A stretch of 64,000 nucleotides of DNA, taken from contig CANQVD010000013.1 in the NCBI GenBank assembly GCA_947627215.1, positions 29,130 through 93,129 on the forward strand, written 5' to 3'. This document shows positions 8,927 to 16,827 of this stretch, piece by piece. Each line of letters opens with the position of its first letter. Position 1 is the stretch's first letter. Under the pieces are notes generated by a model. That model was not told where the DNA came from. It saw only the letters and a list, made by a program, of their open reading frames with translations, and ran no database searches. The translations under genes were made by a program, and so were the position numbers. Source of the stretch: an uncultured Eisenbergiella sp. GTDB taxonomy: Bacteria; Bacillota; Clostridia; Lachnospirales; Lachnospiraceae.

Positions 8927-8954
8927 CCGTTTCCCGCAGAAGGGAAACGGTTTT
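8927..8954. terminator. Bidirectional terminator between lysC and the O-antigen ligase-like gene
   Basis: CCGTTTCCC (8927-8935) pairs with GGGAAACGG (8942-8950). It is flanked by TTTT on the plus side and an A-rich stretch that gives a T-run on the minus side, which suits the two convergent genes. Confidence 0.85.
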
Positions 8955-9002
8955 CACGTTGGGGCGCTCTGCTGCCGCCCGGTCCCGCGGCCCTGCCGGC
9001 GA

Positions 9003-10529
9003 TCATCCGGCGGATCCCGCGGCGTCCTTTCGGGAAGCCGCCTGCCCGGCGAGGATTCCCAGACCGATCCATAAAAACGGCGCGGTGACGACAAGTCCCA
9101 GATTGAAGAAGTCTTGGATCAGATAACAGGCGATGCCCGCGCCGAGCGCTGCCAGAACGTCATTTTCCCGGCTCCTGATCCAGCCGGCGGCGCCTTTTCC
9201 CAGGAGGAGCAGGACGCAGCCGAGGCCGGGAATGCCGGTCTCCAGCAGCCAGCCGAGATAAACGTTATGGGCGTTGTATACCGTGGTCACGCGCTCCATG
9301 GCCTCGTTCACCTTCCGGATGTCCAGAAACAGCCATGCGCCCGAGGCCGGCCCGTTTCCCAGAATGGGATGCTGTCTGACGTACGGCAGGGCCTTCATCC
9401 AGATCTCCATGCGATCATGTCCGAAGGAGGGCTCGATTTGCCCGTGAAGCATCCGGGATGCCTCATAAAGGAATCCGCTGTCGCCCGGCCAGAAGTAGAC
9501 GGCGGTCACGCCCAGAAGAAGGGCCGCTGCGCAGACGGCGGCGGCATACTTCGCCGCTCGTTTGTTTCGGATCACCACAGGGGGCACGACGATCAGACAC
9601 CCGAGCAGCCCCACCTTCGCGGCGTCCACGTCGACGGCGTACAGAATATACAGCGACAGGAGCGCGGGCAGGAGCAGAAGCAGGTTCCGCTTTGCCGGAG
9701 GGATCCCGCGAAGGATCCCGGACAGGCTGCGCGGGGCCGGACGCCGGCTGCCCGATGCCGGATGCGCGCCGCCCGATGCGGTTCCCGGGACTGCGCCCCG
9801 TGCGTCTGGCCGCTTCGTGCGCCCGTTTGTTTCTGCCGCCGTCGCCGCACGCAGGGCATAGACGGTGAGAACGGGGACGGCGAAGCAGAGAAACGCGGCC
9901 AGACAGTCGATATTTCCCATCGTTCCGAGAAAAGCGCCCGCATATTCCTTGTATTTATTATAATAGCTCATGCCCTCCGGATACAGGGTCAGGGGATTGC
10001 GGCCCGTCAGTTGGACCGCGGACAGCACGCCGCCCAGGAATACGGAAATGCCGAGCGCCCGGATGTGTTTTCCGGTCAGACGCCCGAACAGCGATACGCC
10101 GAGAAACGCAGCCGCATAGGATACCGTAAAAAGGACACTGTTGGTATTGGATGCGTGGATCAGCAGAAAGCTTTCCCGGGTGTGCTCCGACAGGAGCGCC
10201 GATGCGATGCAGATGCCCGTCAGAATGACCGCCGTCCACTGGGCCGGGCCGAACCGGACGGAAAACGGTATATGCCTGATCCTGCACCGGATCAGATATC
10301 CGATGAGGGCCGCCGCCCACAGCGCCGTCAGCGCGATCCAGGTCCAGGCCTTCGCCTCGACGAGATTCCCGTAGCCGTAATCGCCCGTGCCGACGATCAG
10401 AGGGAAAATGCCGAGAACGGCCAGAAGATACAGATCCGTGATCCTTTCGCAGACCTCCGGCGGGGAGGCCAGCTCAAAACGTCTTTTTAAGGTTTTGCCC
10501 TTCGCATATTTGTTCCCTTTTTTGGACAT
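9003..10529 (-). CDS. O-antigen ligase family (Wzy_C) polytopic membrane protein
   Basis: The 508-residue protein begins MSKKGNKYAKGKTLKRRFEL and carries about 11 hydrophobic segments. A charged, proline-rich cytoplasmic or loop region lies in the middle (about residues 250-300). The Wzy_C signature YNAHNVYLGWLLETGIPGLG lies in the last third, preceded by ILGNGPASG. Family members ligate or polymerise glycans on undecaprenyl carriers; in a Gram-positive the product is likely a wall or capsule polysaccharide. The frame is open to 10709, but ATG 10529 with GGAAGG upstream is preferred. It overlaps the end of the upstream glycosyltransferase gene by 56 bp, so the two are one operon. Confidence 0.85.
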   Translation of the reverse strand: MSKKGNKYAKGKTLKRRFELASPPEVCERITDLYLLAVLGIFPLIVGTGDYGYGNLVEAKAWTWIALTALWAAALIGYLIRCRIRHIPFSVRFGPAQWTAVILTGICIASALLSEHTRESFLLIHASNTNSVLFTVSYAAAFLGVSLFGRLTGKHIRALGISVFLGGVLSAVQLTGRNPLTLYPEGMSYYNKYKEYAGAFLGTMGNIDCLAAFLCFAVPVLTVYALRAATAAETNGRTKRPDARGAVPGTASGGAHPASGSRRPAPRSLSGILRGIPPAKRNLLLLLPALLSLYILYAVDVDAAKVGLLGCLIVVPPVVIRNKRAAKYAAAVCAAALLLGVTAVYFWPGDSGFLYEASRMLHGQIEPSFGHDRMEIWMKALPYVRQHPILGNGPASGAWLFLDIRKVNEAMERVTTVYNAHNVYLGWLLETGIPGLGCVLLLLGKGAAGWIRSRENDVLAALGAGIACYLIQDFFNLGLVVTAPFLWIGLGILAGQAASRKDAAGSAG

Positions 10530-11283
10530 TCCTTTTTCCTTCCTTGCCGCATGCTTTTTGCCCCACGGCTTCCTGGAGCGCCAGCAGCGGGAGGACCAGC
10601 GACTGGCAGACCCGGACGATGCGCCAGGGCTCCTGCAGGAACCGCCAGGCCCATTCCAGATCGAGCCTCTGCCAGGAAACGGGCGCGCGCTTAAGATCCC
10701 CGGCGGCAATATCGATCCAGCCGCCGCAGCCGCAGGCGAGATTCGCTCCCGTCAGGCGTCCGTACTGCGACATCCACAGCTCCTGCCTGGGCGAACCGAG
10801 GCAGACGAGGAGCAGGTCGGGGGAGGCCTGCGCGATCTGTAAGGCCATGCCCTCCGGGTCCCCGAAGTATCCGTGGTGCGTGCCGCATACCGTCAGGCCG
10901 GGATACCGCGTCTGAAGGCTTCGGCCGGCCCGCTCCGCCGTGCCGGGCTTCCCGCCCAGAATGTATACGCGGGAGCCGTCAAGCCGCGCCAGAAGCGCCT
11001 CCAGCAGATCGATGCAGGTCACGCGCCGCGACAGCGGCGCTTTTAAAATGCGGGCCGCGTAAATGACGCCGCAGCCGTCCGCCAGCGACAGGTCCGCGCC
11101 GTTGACGGCGTCCCGGTAGACGGCGTCCCGGCGGGCCATGCGCAGCAGATTGGCGTTGGTGCCCGCACAGTAGTGATACGGACCGCGGGAAAGCATATCT
11201 GCGGCCCTTGCGGCCGCCTCTTCCAGCGAAACATCATCAAACTGCACCCCGAAAATGTCGGGGCGGTTCCCGCGACTTTCCAT
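10474..11283 (-). CDS. WecG/TagA/CpsF family glycosyltransferase
   Basis: With ATG 11283 the product has 269 residues (MESRGNRPDIFGVQFDDVSL). Family motifs are visible: YHYCAGTNANLLRMARRD, LADGCGVIYAARIL, VYILGGKPG, and the late LLLVCLGSPRQELWM. TagA-type enzymes add N-acetylmannosamine in wall teichoic acid linkage units, and WecG adds ManNAcA; the exact sugar here is not known. A longer frame to 11391 is possible, but GGAG eight bases upstream supports 11283. It is the first gene of a two-gene minus-strand operon with the O-antigen ligase-like gene. Confidence 0.88.
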   Translation of the reverse strand: MESRGNRPDIFGVQFDDVSLEEAAARAADMLSRGPYHYCAGTNANLLRMARRDAVYRDAVNGADLSLADGCGVIYAARILKAPLSRRVTCIDLLEALLARLDGSRVYILGGKPGTAERAGRSLQTRYPGLTVCGTHHGYFGDPEGMALQIAQASPDLLLVCLGSPRQELWMSQYGRLTGANLACGCGGWIDIAAGDLKRAPVSWQRLDLEWAWRFLQEPWRIVRVCQSLVLPLLALQEAVGQKACGKEGKRNVQKREQICEGQNLKKTF

Positions 11284-11338
11284 TCCTCCGTCTCCGATCC
11301 GTTGTTTTTGCATCAGGCCGAGCAAAAGCTCTGCGGAT

Positions 11339-11367
11339 ATGATAGCATGTTTTTTGCGGCCCATCAA
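11339..11367 (-). promoter_or_regulatory. Promoter for the glycosyltransferase/ligase operon
   Basis: On the minus strand TTGATG (11362-11367) is 17 bp from TATCAT (11339-11344), with TGC before the -10 as an extended element. Confidence 0.7.
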
Positions 11368-11537
11368 TGAAAAACCGGACAAAATTTTCATTTACATCAA
11401 TATGTGCCGCCCTCCGCGGAAGCGGGGAAGGACGGAAATACGGCTTTCTCCATACTATACACTAAATGCGGATATACAGATCACCCAAAAATCAGCGAAA
11501 AGATATGTGCAGCGCTCACAAATATTTCCCGCCGATC

Positions 11538-11566
11538 TTGCAAAATGCTTTTTTTGATGATATTCT
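11538..11566 (+). promoter_or_regulatory. Possible promoter for the Rpn-family gene, with a long leader
   Basis: TTGCAA (11538-11543), 17 bp, TATTCT (11561-11566), with TGA before the -10. Directly after it GTTCCTGA (11567-11574) can pair with TCAGGAAC (11610-11617). The stretch 11400-11856 contains no convincing gene. Confidence 0.45.
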
Positions 11567-11856
11567 GTTCCTGAGCATAAATTTCCGAAAAATCCGTAAA
11601 GAATCCGAATCAGGAACGTCTTCTCTTTTCTTGCTGTTTTCAGAACTCTATGCTTCAATCCACGTTACAGTTTGATCTTGCCGGAGCCGCCGAAACAGGA
11701 AGGAATGAGAGCGGATCATTTTCAGGAAGGGGCTGTTTTTCTTTTGACAGGCCGGAGGGCGAAGCCCGCCGAAGGACCGTGATCGCAGAAGGACGGCACT
11801 CCCCGGGAAAATGTGTCCGCCGGGGGCGGCTTTGCACAGGCAGAAAGGAGCCGCCT

Positions 11857-12837
11857 ATGCGGGAAAAGGGAAACGAAATTGCGGCCCCGGACCGGGACGC
11901 TGCCGCGGACGGAGCGAAAACCGTCCGCAATTACAAGGACACGGTATTCCGGATGCTCTTTCAGGAGAAAAAGAATCTCCTGGAGCTGTATAATGCCCTG
12001 AACGGGACGAGCTATGCGGACGAGTCAGCGCTGGAGGTCTGTACGCTGGAGAACGCGCTTTACATGAACGTGAAGAATGACGTGTCGCTGCTGTTCGACG
12101 GAGAGCTGTGCCTGTATGAGCACCAGTCGTCTGTCAATCCGAATCTCCCGCTGCGGGACCTGGGCTATGTGACACGTCAACTGGAACGGTATACGAAGGA
12201 CAGGTCTCTGTACGGCCGCGGGCTGGTAAAGGTTCCGGAGCCGCGGTTCGTGGTATTTTACAACGGCGTGGAAGAAATGCCGGAGGAGAGCGAGATGAGG
12301 CTGTCGGATGCATACCTGAAAAGAACAGGGCACCCGGAACTGGAACTGAAGGTAAGGATCATAAATATCAACTACGGGAAAAACCGCGGGCTGATGGAAA
12401 AATGCCGGACGCTGGAGGGCTACAGCATATTGGTGTCAAAGATCCGCGCCTACGCGAAGAGGATGACAGGGGATCAGGCGGTGGATCTGGCGGTGACGGA
12501 GTGCATCCGGGAGAACATCCTCGCGGAGTTTTTGAGCAGACAGAGAGCGGAGGTAAAGGCGATGTCGTTGCTGGAATATGATGAGGAGCGGGAGAGAAAG
12601 CTTTTACAGAAGGCATATATTGAGGAAGGAATAGAGATCGGCGAAAGGGCCGGACGGGAGGCGGGAAGGACGGAAGGAAGGGCAGAAGGAAGAGCAGAGG
12701 GAAGAAAAGAAGGAATACTGCTCGCGCTGACCGATCTGGTCCGGAAAGGGCTGCTCTCCCTGCGGGACGCGGCCGGACAGGCGGGGATGAATGAAGAGGA
12801 ATTTGCTGAACGGATGCGATTTGAAAGGAATCATTAA
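11857..12837 (+). CDS. Rpn family recombination-promoting nuclease / putative transposase
   Basis: The 326-residue protein starts at ATG 11857 behind AAAGGAG. The N-terminal half has the PD-(D/E)XK-type arrangement NDVSLLFDGELCLYEHQSS, with candidate metal ligands Asp75 and Glu88 and a Gln in place of the Lys. The C-terminal third is helical, with a Glu/Arg/Gly repeat (residues about 263-290, EGRAEGRAEGRKEG) typical of these proteins, and ends in a short helical domain. Rpn proteins promote RecA-independent recombination in E. coli and are often mislabelled as transposases. No inverted repeats flank it. A second, divergent relative lies at 35036. Confidence 0.8.
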   Translation: MREKGNEIAAPDRDAAADGAKTVRNYKDTVFRMLFQEKKNLLELYNALNGTSYADESALEVCTLENALYMNVKNDVSLLFDGELCLYEHQSSVNPNLPLRDLGYVTRQLERYTKDRSLYGRGLVKVPEPRFVVFYNGVEEMPEESEMRLSDAYLKRTGHPELELKVRIININYGKNRGLMEKCRTLEGYSILVSKIRAYAKRMTGDQAVDLAVTECIRENILAEFLSRQRAEVKAMSLLEYDEERERKLLQKAYIEEGIEIGERAGREAGRTEGRAEGRAEGRKEGILLALTDLVRKGLLSLRDAAGQAGMNEEEFAERMRFERNH

Positions 12838-13078
12838 GTAAGCACAGGATCAGTAAAAAAGAACATTTTATCCAATAAAAAATTCCTTGATGCCATCCGG
12901 AAATCGTTCCGCACCCTGTGATTGACGATTAACAACAAAATTTATATTTCAGAAACCGTACAAAGCTGCGCTTTCCGTCAACTGACGCAATCGCCGTGCC
13001 GAAAAGGGCCGGCTTTTATGCCGTTTTCACGGCCTGGAAATAACCTAAAATTTATTTTAACAGGACGAAATTTACATA

Positions 13079-13107
13079 TTGATTTATTTGCACAAATCCG
13101 TTATAAT
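13079..13107 (+). promoter_or_regulatory. Strong promoter for the repeat surface protein
   Basis: TTGATT (13079-13084), 17 bp, TATAAT (13102-13107). The upstream 12838-13078 is AT-rich and non-coding. Apart from this promoter, no other feature was recognised in the 338-bp gap. Confidence 0.75.
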
Positions 13108-13175
13108 CAGGATGATATGGTATATACTGTGCAAAATAAAGAAAGAACAGGGAGAAGAAAACAGGAGGCATTGCC

Positions 13176-15737
13176 ATGAGAAAGTTCAAATCTGCATTTC
13201 GCCGCGCCTGCGTGGTGGTTACGGCATTTGTTTTGGCCTTTTCGCTTCTTTCGCCCTCGGTCCCATCGGTTGTATATGCGGACGGAGCGACCGGACAGAC
13301 AGCGGAAGCGGATGAAGGACAGGGGAAGGATCCGGCCGGAGAGAATGAGAAGGCTCCGGGTGTTCCGGGTACTTCGTCCACAGAGGAGAAGACCGATCCG
13401 CCGACAGGGGGAGACGGCGGTCAGACCGTCGGGCTATTGGACGATCCTTCGGAGGAACCGGGGGACGAACCGTCCGCGGATTCGGCGAACGGTTCTCCGA
13501 CAGGGAAAGAAAACAGTCTGTCCGGTGAACGGCAGGGTGCTCCTTCGACAGGGGAAGGAAACGGTCTGCCTGATGGAGAGAAGAGTACTCCTCCCACAGA
13601 GGAGAATACCGATCCGTCTGATGAAGAGCAGGACAATCTTCCGGCAGAGGGAGAGGGCGATCCTGTGATAAATGGAGAGGACGATTCATCCGACGGGACG
13701 GAGAACGATATGCCGACGGAGGGAGATGAGCAGACCGGCGATCCCTCAGCGGACGGCAGTACGGATGACGGCGCGTCCGGGGATACGGTCATTTCGTGGA
13801 GCGGTTCGGTGGACGCTTCCGGTGAGTTGTTGGTCAAAGCTGTCGCGGAGTCGGAGGAAGGCGGAGAAGCGGACGGTGAAGACAGGGCATGGCAATTCAC
13901 GGTGACGCTGAGCGATACGACCGTCAACGGCGATCGCGGCGACATGACGTTCATCAACGGCGTCGCTGTATTTGCGCTGAAGGCCGGCGGGAGCATGCTC
14001 GCGAGCGGTCTTCCGGCGGGCATCTCCTATAAGGTGGAGAAGAAGGAAGTGCAGGCCGATGAACCGGAGAACGGGGAAGAGCCCAAGGGTAAAACCATGG
14101 AACTTCCGGTTGGTACAAAGAGAATAGGCGGGGAACCTTCTCCTATCGCAGTGGGTAATACAGGAACTTTAACTGTCAAGAAAGAGGTTTGGTCCACGCA
14201 AGCAACACGAGAGGGCCAAAGCTGGGAATTTACGGTGACATTAAGTGATAAAACTTTTAACAGCACGAACATGGGTCAACCAGAAGAACAGATGGTTTTT
14301 AAAAACGGTGTGGCAACATTTTCCTTAATGAATGGCAAATATAGGATAGCGGAAGAATTACCGCTAGGGATTACCTATACTGTGGAGGAGACAGGGGCGA
14401 ATACGAATGGCTTCATGACATGGACTAAGAAACAGAACGCGACGGGAACAATTTCTGAGAATACTCCAGACGTTGAGTTTGTCAACAGCACGTCTTCCGG
14501 CAATCTGGTTGTCACAAAGAAGGTCACCGGCAACGGCGGTGATACTGGTAGAGAGTGGAATTTTACAGTGCATTTAGATTGGACGCCTGAAAAAACGGGG
14601 GAGGACGAGGTTTTTACGGGTATATTACCAGATTCAGGTGTCCTCACTTCGTATGGCGATATGCAATTTAAGAACGGAACTGCTACATTTAAATTGAAGC
14701 ATGGTGAGAGCAAGGTCGCTCTCGGTTTGCCGGCAGGTGCCACATACACAGTGACGGAGGAAAGCGCGGAAGGCTATTCGACATCCTGGACGGGTAATGT
14801 TGGCACAATAAAGCAGGGTGAAACAACGACGGTGGATTGTGTCAATACAAGAATTACCGGCGGCCTGGTGGTCACTAAGTTGGTGCAGGGAGGCGCGGCA
14901 GACAAAACAAAAGATTGGCATTTCACCGTGGAGCTGAGCGATAAGAGCATAAATGGCAAATATGGTGAAATGGATTTTACAGATGGCGTCGCGGAGTTCT
15001 CGATCAAGCATTACGGGAGCATGACCGCTGAGGGCCTGCCGTCGGGAATCGGTTATGAAGTGACCGAGGAAGAGGCGAATCAGGACGGTTATAAGACGAC
15101 ATCAGAGGGAGAAACCGGGACAATCCCGGAGAACCGTACGGTGGAGGCGCATTTCACAAACGAAAAGAATCCGCCTCCGGAACCGGAAACCGAACCGGAA
15201 ACCACACCCGAAACCACTCCCCCGCCGAAAAAGCCGCAGACCGGCACCCTGACCGTGCTGAAAGCGGTGGAGGGCGAAGGGTATAACGGAGAGCTGTTCA
15301 GCTTCGCGGTGAAGCTGACCGACAGCAGTATCAACGGAACCTTCGGCGGCATGACCTTTGCGGGCGGCGAAGCCACCTTCCAGCTCGGAAACGGCGGCAG
15401 CATCAGCGCGGACGGCCTGCCGGAGGGCGTGGGCTTTGCGGTCGTGGAAGTGGAGGCTAATCAGAACGGATATGTGACCTATACTTCCGGGGACAGCGGC
15501 GTGATCACCGCGGGAACCGTCAGCGCGGCGGCGTTTGTGAACCGGAAAGAGGAGACCAGCGAGGAAGACGGGAACGGCGGAAATCTGGGCGACCGGAATG
15601 ACGGCAACCTGGGCGATCGGAGAAACCTGGGAGCCAGGACGGGAGACGAAAGCCATGCGGAGGTGTGGCTCGTGCTTCTGGCAGCGGCTGCAGTGGCCGC
15701 GGCGGGCGTCCTGCTCTGCAGGCGGAAGAAGCAGTAA
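13176..15737 (+). CDS. Cell-surface protein with five Cna-B/SpaA-like repeat domains
   Basis: The 853-residue protein has a signal peptide (1-36, RACVVVTAFVLAFSLLSPS), a long acidic low-complexity stalk (37-205), and five related domains of about 105-115 residues (about 215-328, 329-440, 441-557, 558-664, 689-790). Each domain contains variants of FTVTLSD, NGxxGDMTF, GVAxFxLKxGxS and GLPAGxxYxVxE. The annotation names DUF5979/DUF7601 fit this pattern. A Pro/Glu/Thr spacer precedes domain five. The C-terminus is GARTGDE, a hydrophobic helix and RRKKQ, a wall-sorting layout with a degenerate LPxTG. Codon use is AT-richer in domains 2-4 than in domains 1 and 5. A pilin or adhesin role is inferred. 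Confidence 0.85.
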   Translation: MRKFKSAFRRACVVVTAFVLAFSLLSPSVPSVVYADGATGQTAEADEGQGKDPAGENEKAPGVPGTSSTEEKTDPPTGGDGGQTVGLLDDPSEEPGDEPSADSANGSPTGKENSLSGERQGAPSTGEGNGLPDGEKSTPPTEENTDPSDEEQDNLPAEGEGDPVINGEDDSSDGTENDMPTEGDEQTGDPSADGSTDDGASGDTVISWSGSVDASGELLVKAVAESEEGGEADGEDRAWQFTVTLSDTTVNGDRGDMTFINGVAVFALKAGGSMLASGLPAGISYKVEKKEVQADEPENGEEPKGKTMELPVGTKRIGGEPSPIAVGNTGTLTVKKEVWSTQATREGQSWEFTVTLSDKTFNSTNMGQPEEQMVFKNGVATFSLMNGKYRIAEELPLGITYTVEETGANTNGFMTWTKKQNATGTISENTPDVEFVNSTSSGNLVVTKKVTGNGGDTGREWNFTVHLDWTPEKTGEDEVFTGILPDSGVLTSYGDMQFKNGTATFKLKHGESKVALGLPAGATYTVTEESAEGYSTSWTGNVGTIKQGETTTVDCVNTRITGGLVVTKLVQGGAADKTKDWHFTVELSDKSINGKYGEMDFTDGVAEFSIKHYGSMTAEGLPSGIGYEVTEEEANQDGYKTTSEGETGTIPENRTVEAHFTNEKNPPPEPETEPETTPETTPPPKKPQTGTLTVLKAVEGEGYNGELFSFAVKLTDSSINGTFGGMTFAGGEATFQLGNGGSISADGLPEGVGFAVVEVEANQNGYVTYTSGDSGVITAGTVSAAAFVNRKEETSEEDGNGGNLGDRNDGNLGDRRNLGARTGDESHAEVWLVLLAAAAVAAAGVLLCRRKKQ

Positions 15738-15829
15738 AGGCCGGGAGGGCGCGAAGTGCGGCGCATTTCTCCGGCGGCGCTTCCCGCGGATAGCGGGACG
15801 GCACGGTTGAGAAGGACTGTCTAAACGAA

Positions 15830-15868
15830 AAAAGGCGTATCACCCTTTTGCGGGGCGGTACGCCTTTT
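15830..15868. terminator. Bidirectional-looking terminator after the surface protein
   Basis: AAAAGGCGTA (15830-15839) pairs perfectly with TACGCCTTTT (15859-15868), with CCC/GGG inside. A short stretch of near-repeats of GATCTGAAATCC follows at about 15880-15920. Confidence 0.75.
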
Positions 15869-15932
15869 CTGTCCCTGATCCGAAATCCGATCTGATCTGA
15901 AATCCGAAATCTGAAATCTTTAATAATTCTTA

Positions 15933-15961
15933 AAGACAACGGACAGGATTTGTGTTATACT
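15933..15961 (+). promoter_or_regulatory. Promoter for the MacB-like ABC export operon
   Basis: AAGACA (15933-15938), 17 bp, TATACT (15956-15961), with TGT before the -10 (extended). An in-frame ATG at 15972 is too close to the predicted start to be the translation start. Confidence 0.55.
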
Positions 15962-16022
15962 GTCATATCATGTGTTGAAAACGGCATTTGGAAAATGCGG
16001 TCGCCGTTTGGAAGAGGAGATC

Positions 16023-16826
16023 ATGGACAAGACGGGAAAGCCTGTCATACAGGTGAAGGATCTGTACAAGATCTATCGGGTGGGCGATACGAAGGTGCGC
16101 GCCCTGAACGGCGTGGATTTCACCATCTACAAAGGGGAATTCTGCTCCATCGTCGGCGCCTCCGGTTCCGGAAAATCCACGCTCCTGAATATGCTGGCCG
16201 GTCTGGAGAAGCCTACGAAGGGCGAGATCGTGATCGCCGGAGAGCACATGGAGAAAAAGACGGAGAATCAGCTTGTGAAGTTCCGGCGGGAACACATCGG
16301 GTTTATTTTCCAGTCCTTCAACCTTATGGCGACGATGAACGCGGTGGAGAACGTGGCGCTGCCGCTGACCTTTCAGGGCGTGAAAAAAGCGCAGCGCATG
16401 AAGAGGGCGGGCGCGCTTCTGGACATGGTGGGGCTGCAGAAGTATAAAAAGCACAGGCCCACGCAGATGTCCGGCGGACAGCAGCAGCGGGTGGGCGTAG
16501 CCCGCGCCCTGGTGGTGGAGCCGGAGATCGTGTTCGCGGACGAGCCCACGGGCAACCTGGATTCCAACACCTCGGAGGAGGTCATGCGGCTGATGCGGAG
16601 GGTGGTCCGGGAGAAAAACCAGACGCTGGTGATGGTGACGCACGACAACTATCTGGCCGGCTTTGCGGACCGGATTTTCCATATCAGGGACGGAAAAATC
16701 GTGAGGATCGAGGATAACACGGGGAGACGGGACGAAGCGGCCGGGGAAGGGCCGCAGGCGCAGGCCTTGCCGGAGAAAAAAGAGGACGGTGCGCGCGGCG
16801 CAGCCGGAAACGGAGGAGCGGACTGA
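16023..16826 (+). CDS. ABC transporter ATP-binding protein (LolD/MacB-type)
   Basis: The 267-residue ATPase has Walker A GASGSGKST (45-53), Q-loop FIFQSFNLM, signature MSGGQQQRVGVARAL, Walker B VFADEPTGNLDS and the H-loop VTHD. This is the MacB/LolD/FtsE family that drives mechanotransmission rather than ordinary import. ATG 16023 follows GAGGAGATC; a 17-residue upstream extension is open but would start at the transcription start. The last 35 residues are a charged, non-conserved tail. It forms a three-gene operon with the exported CARDB-like protein and the FtsX-type permease. Confidence 0.94.
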   Translation: MDKTGKPVIQVKDLYKIYRVGDTKVRALNGVDFTIYKGEFCSIVGASGSGKSTLLNMLAGLEKPTKGEIVIAGEHMEKKTENQLVKFRREHIGFIFQSFNLMATMNAVENVALPLTFQGVKKAQRMKRAGALLDMVGLQKYKKHRPTQMSGGQQQRVGVARALVVEPEIVFADEPTGNLDSNTSEEVMRLMRRVVREKNQTLVMVTHDNYLAGFADRIFHIRDGKIVRIEDNTGRRDEAAGEGPQAQALPEKKEDGARGAAGNGGAD

Positions 16827-16827
16827 A

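Noticed and set aside
11857..12837. Intact insertion sequence around the Rpn-family gene.
   Set aside because: No terminal inverted repeats or target duplications flank it, and the family is a chromosomal nuclease despite the 'transposase' label.
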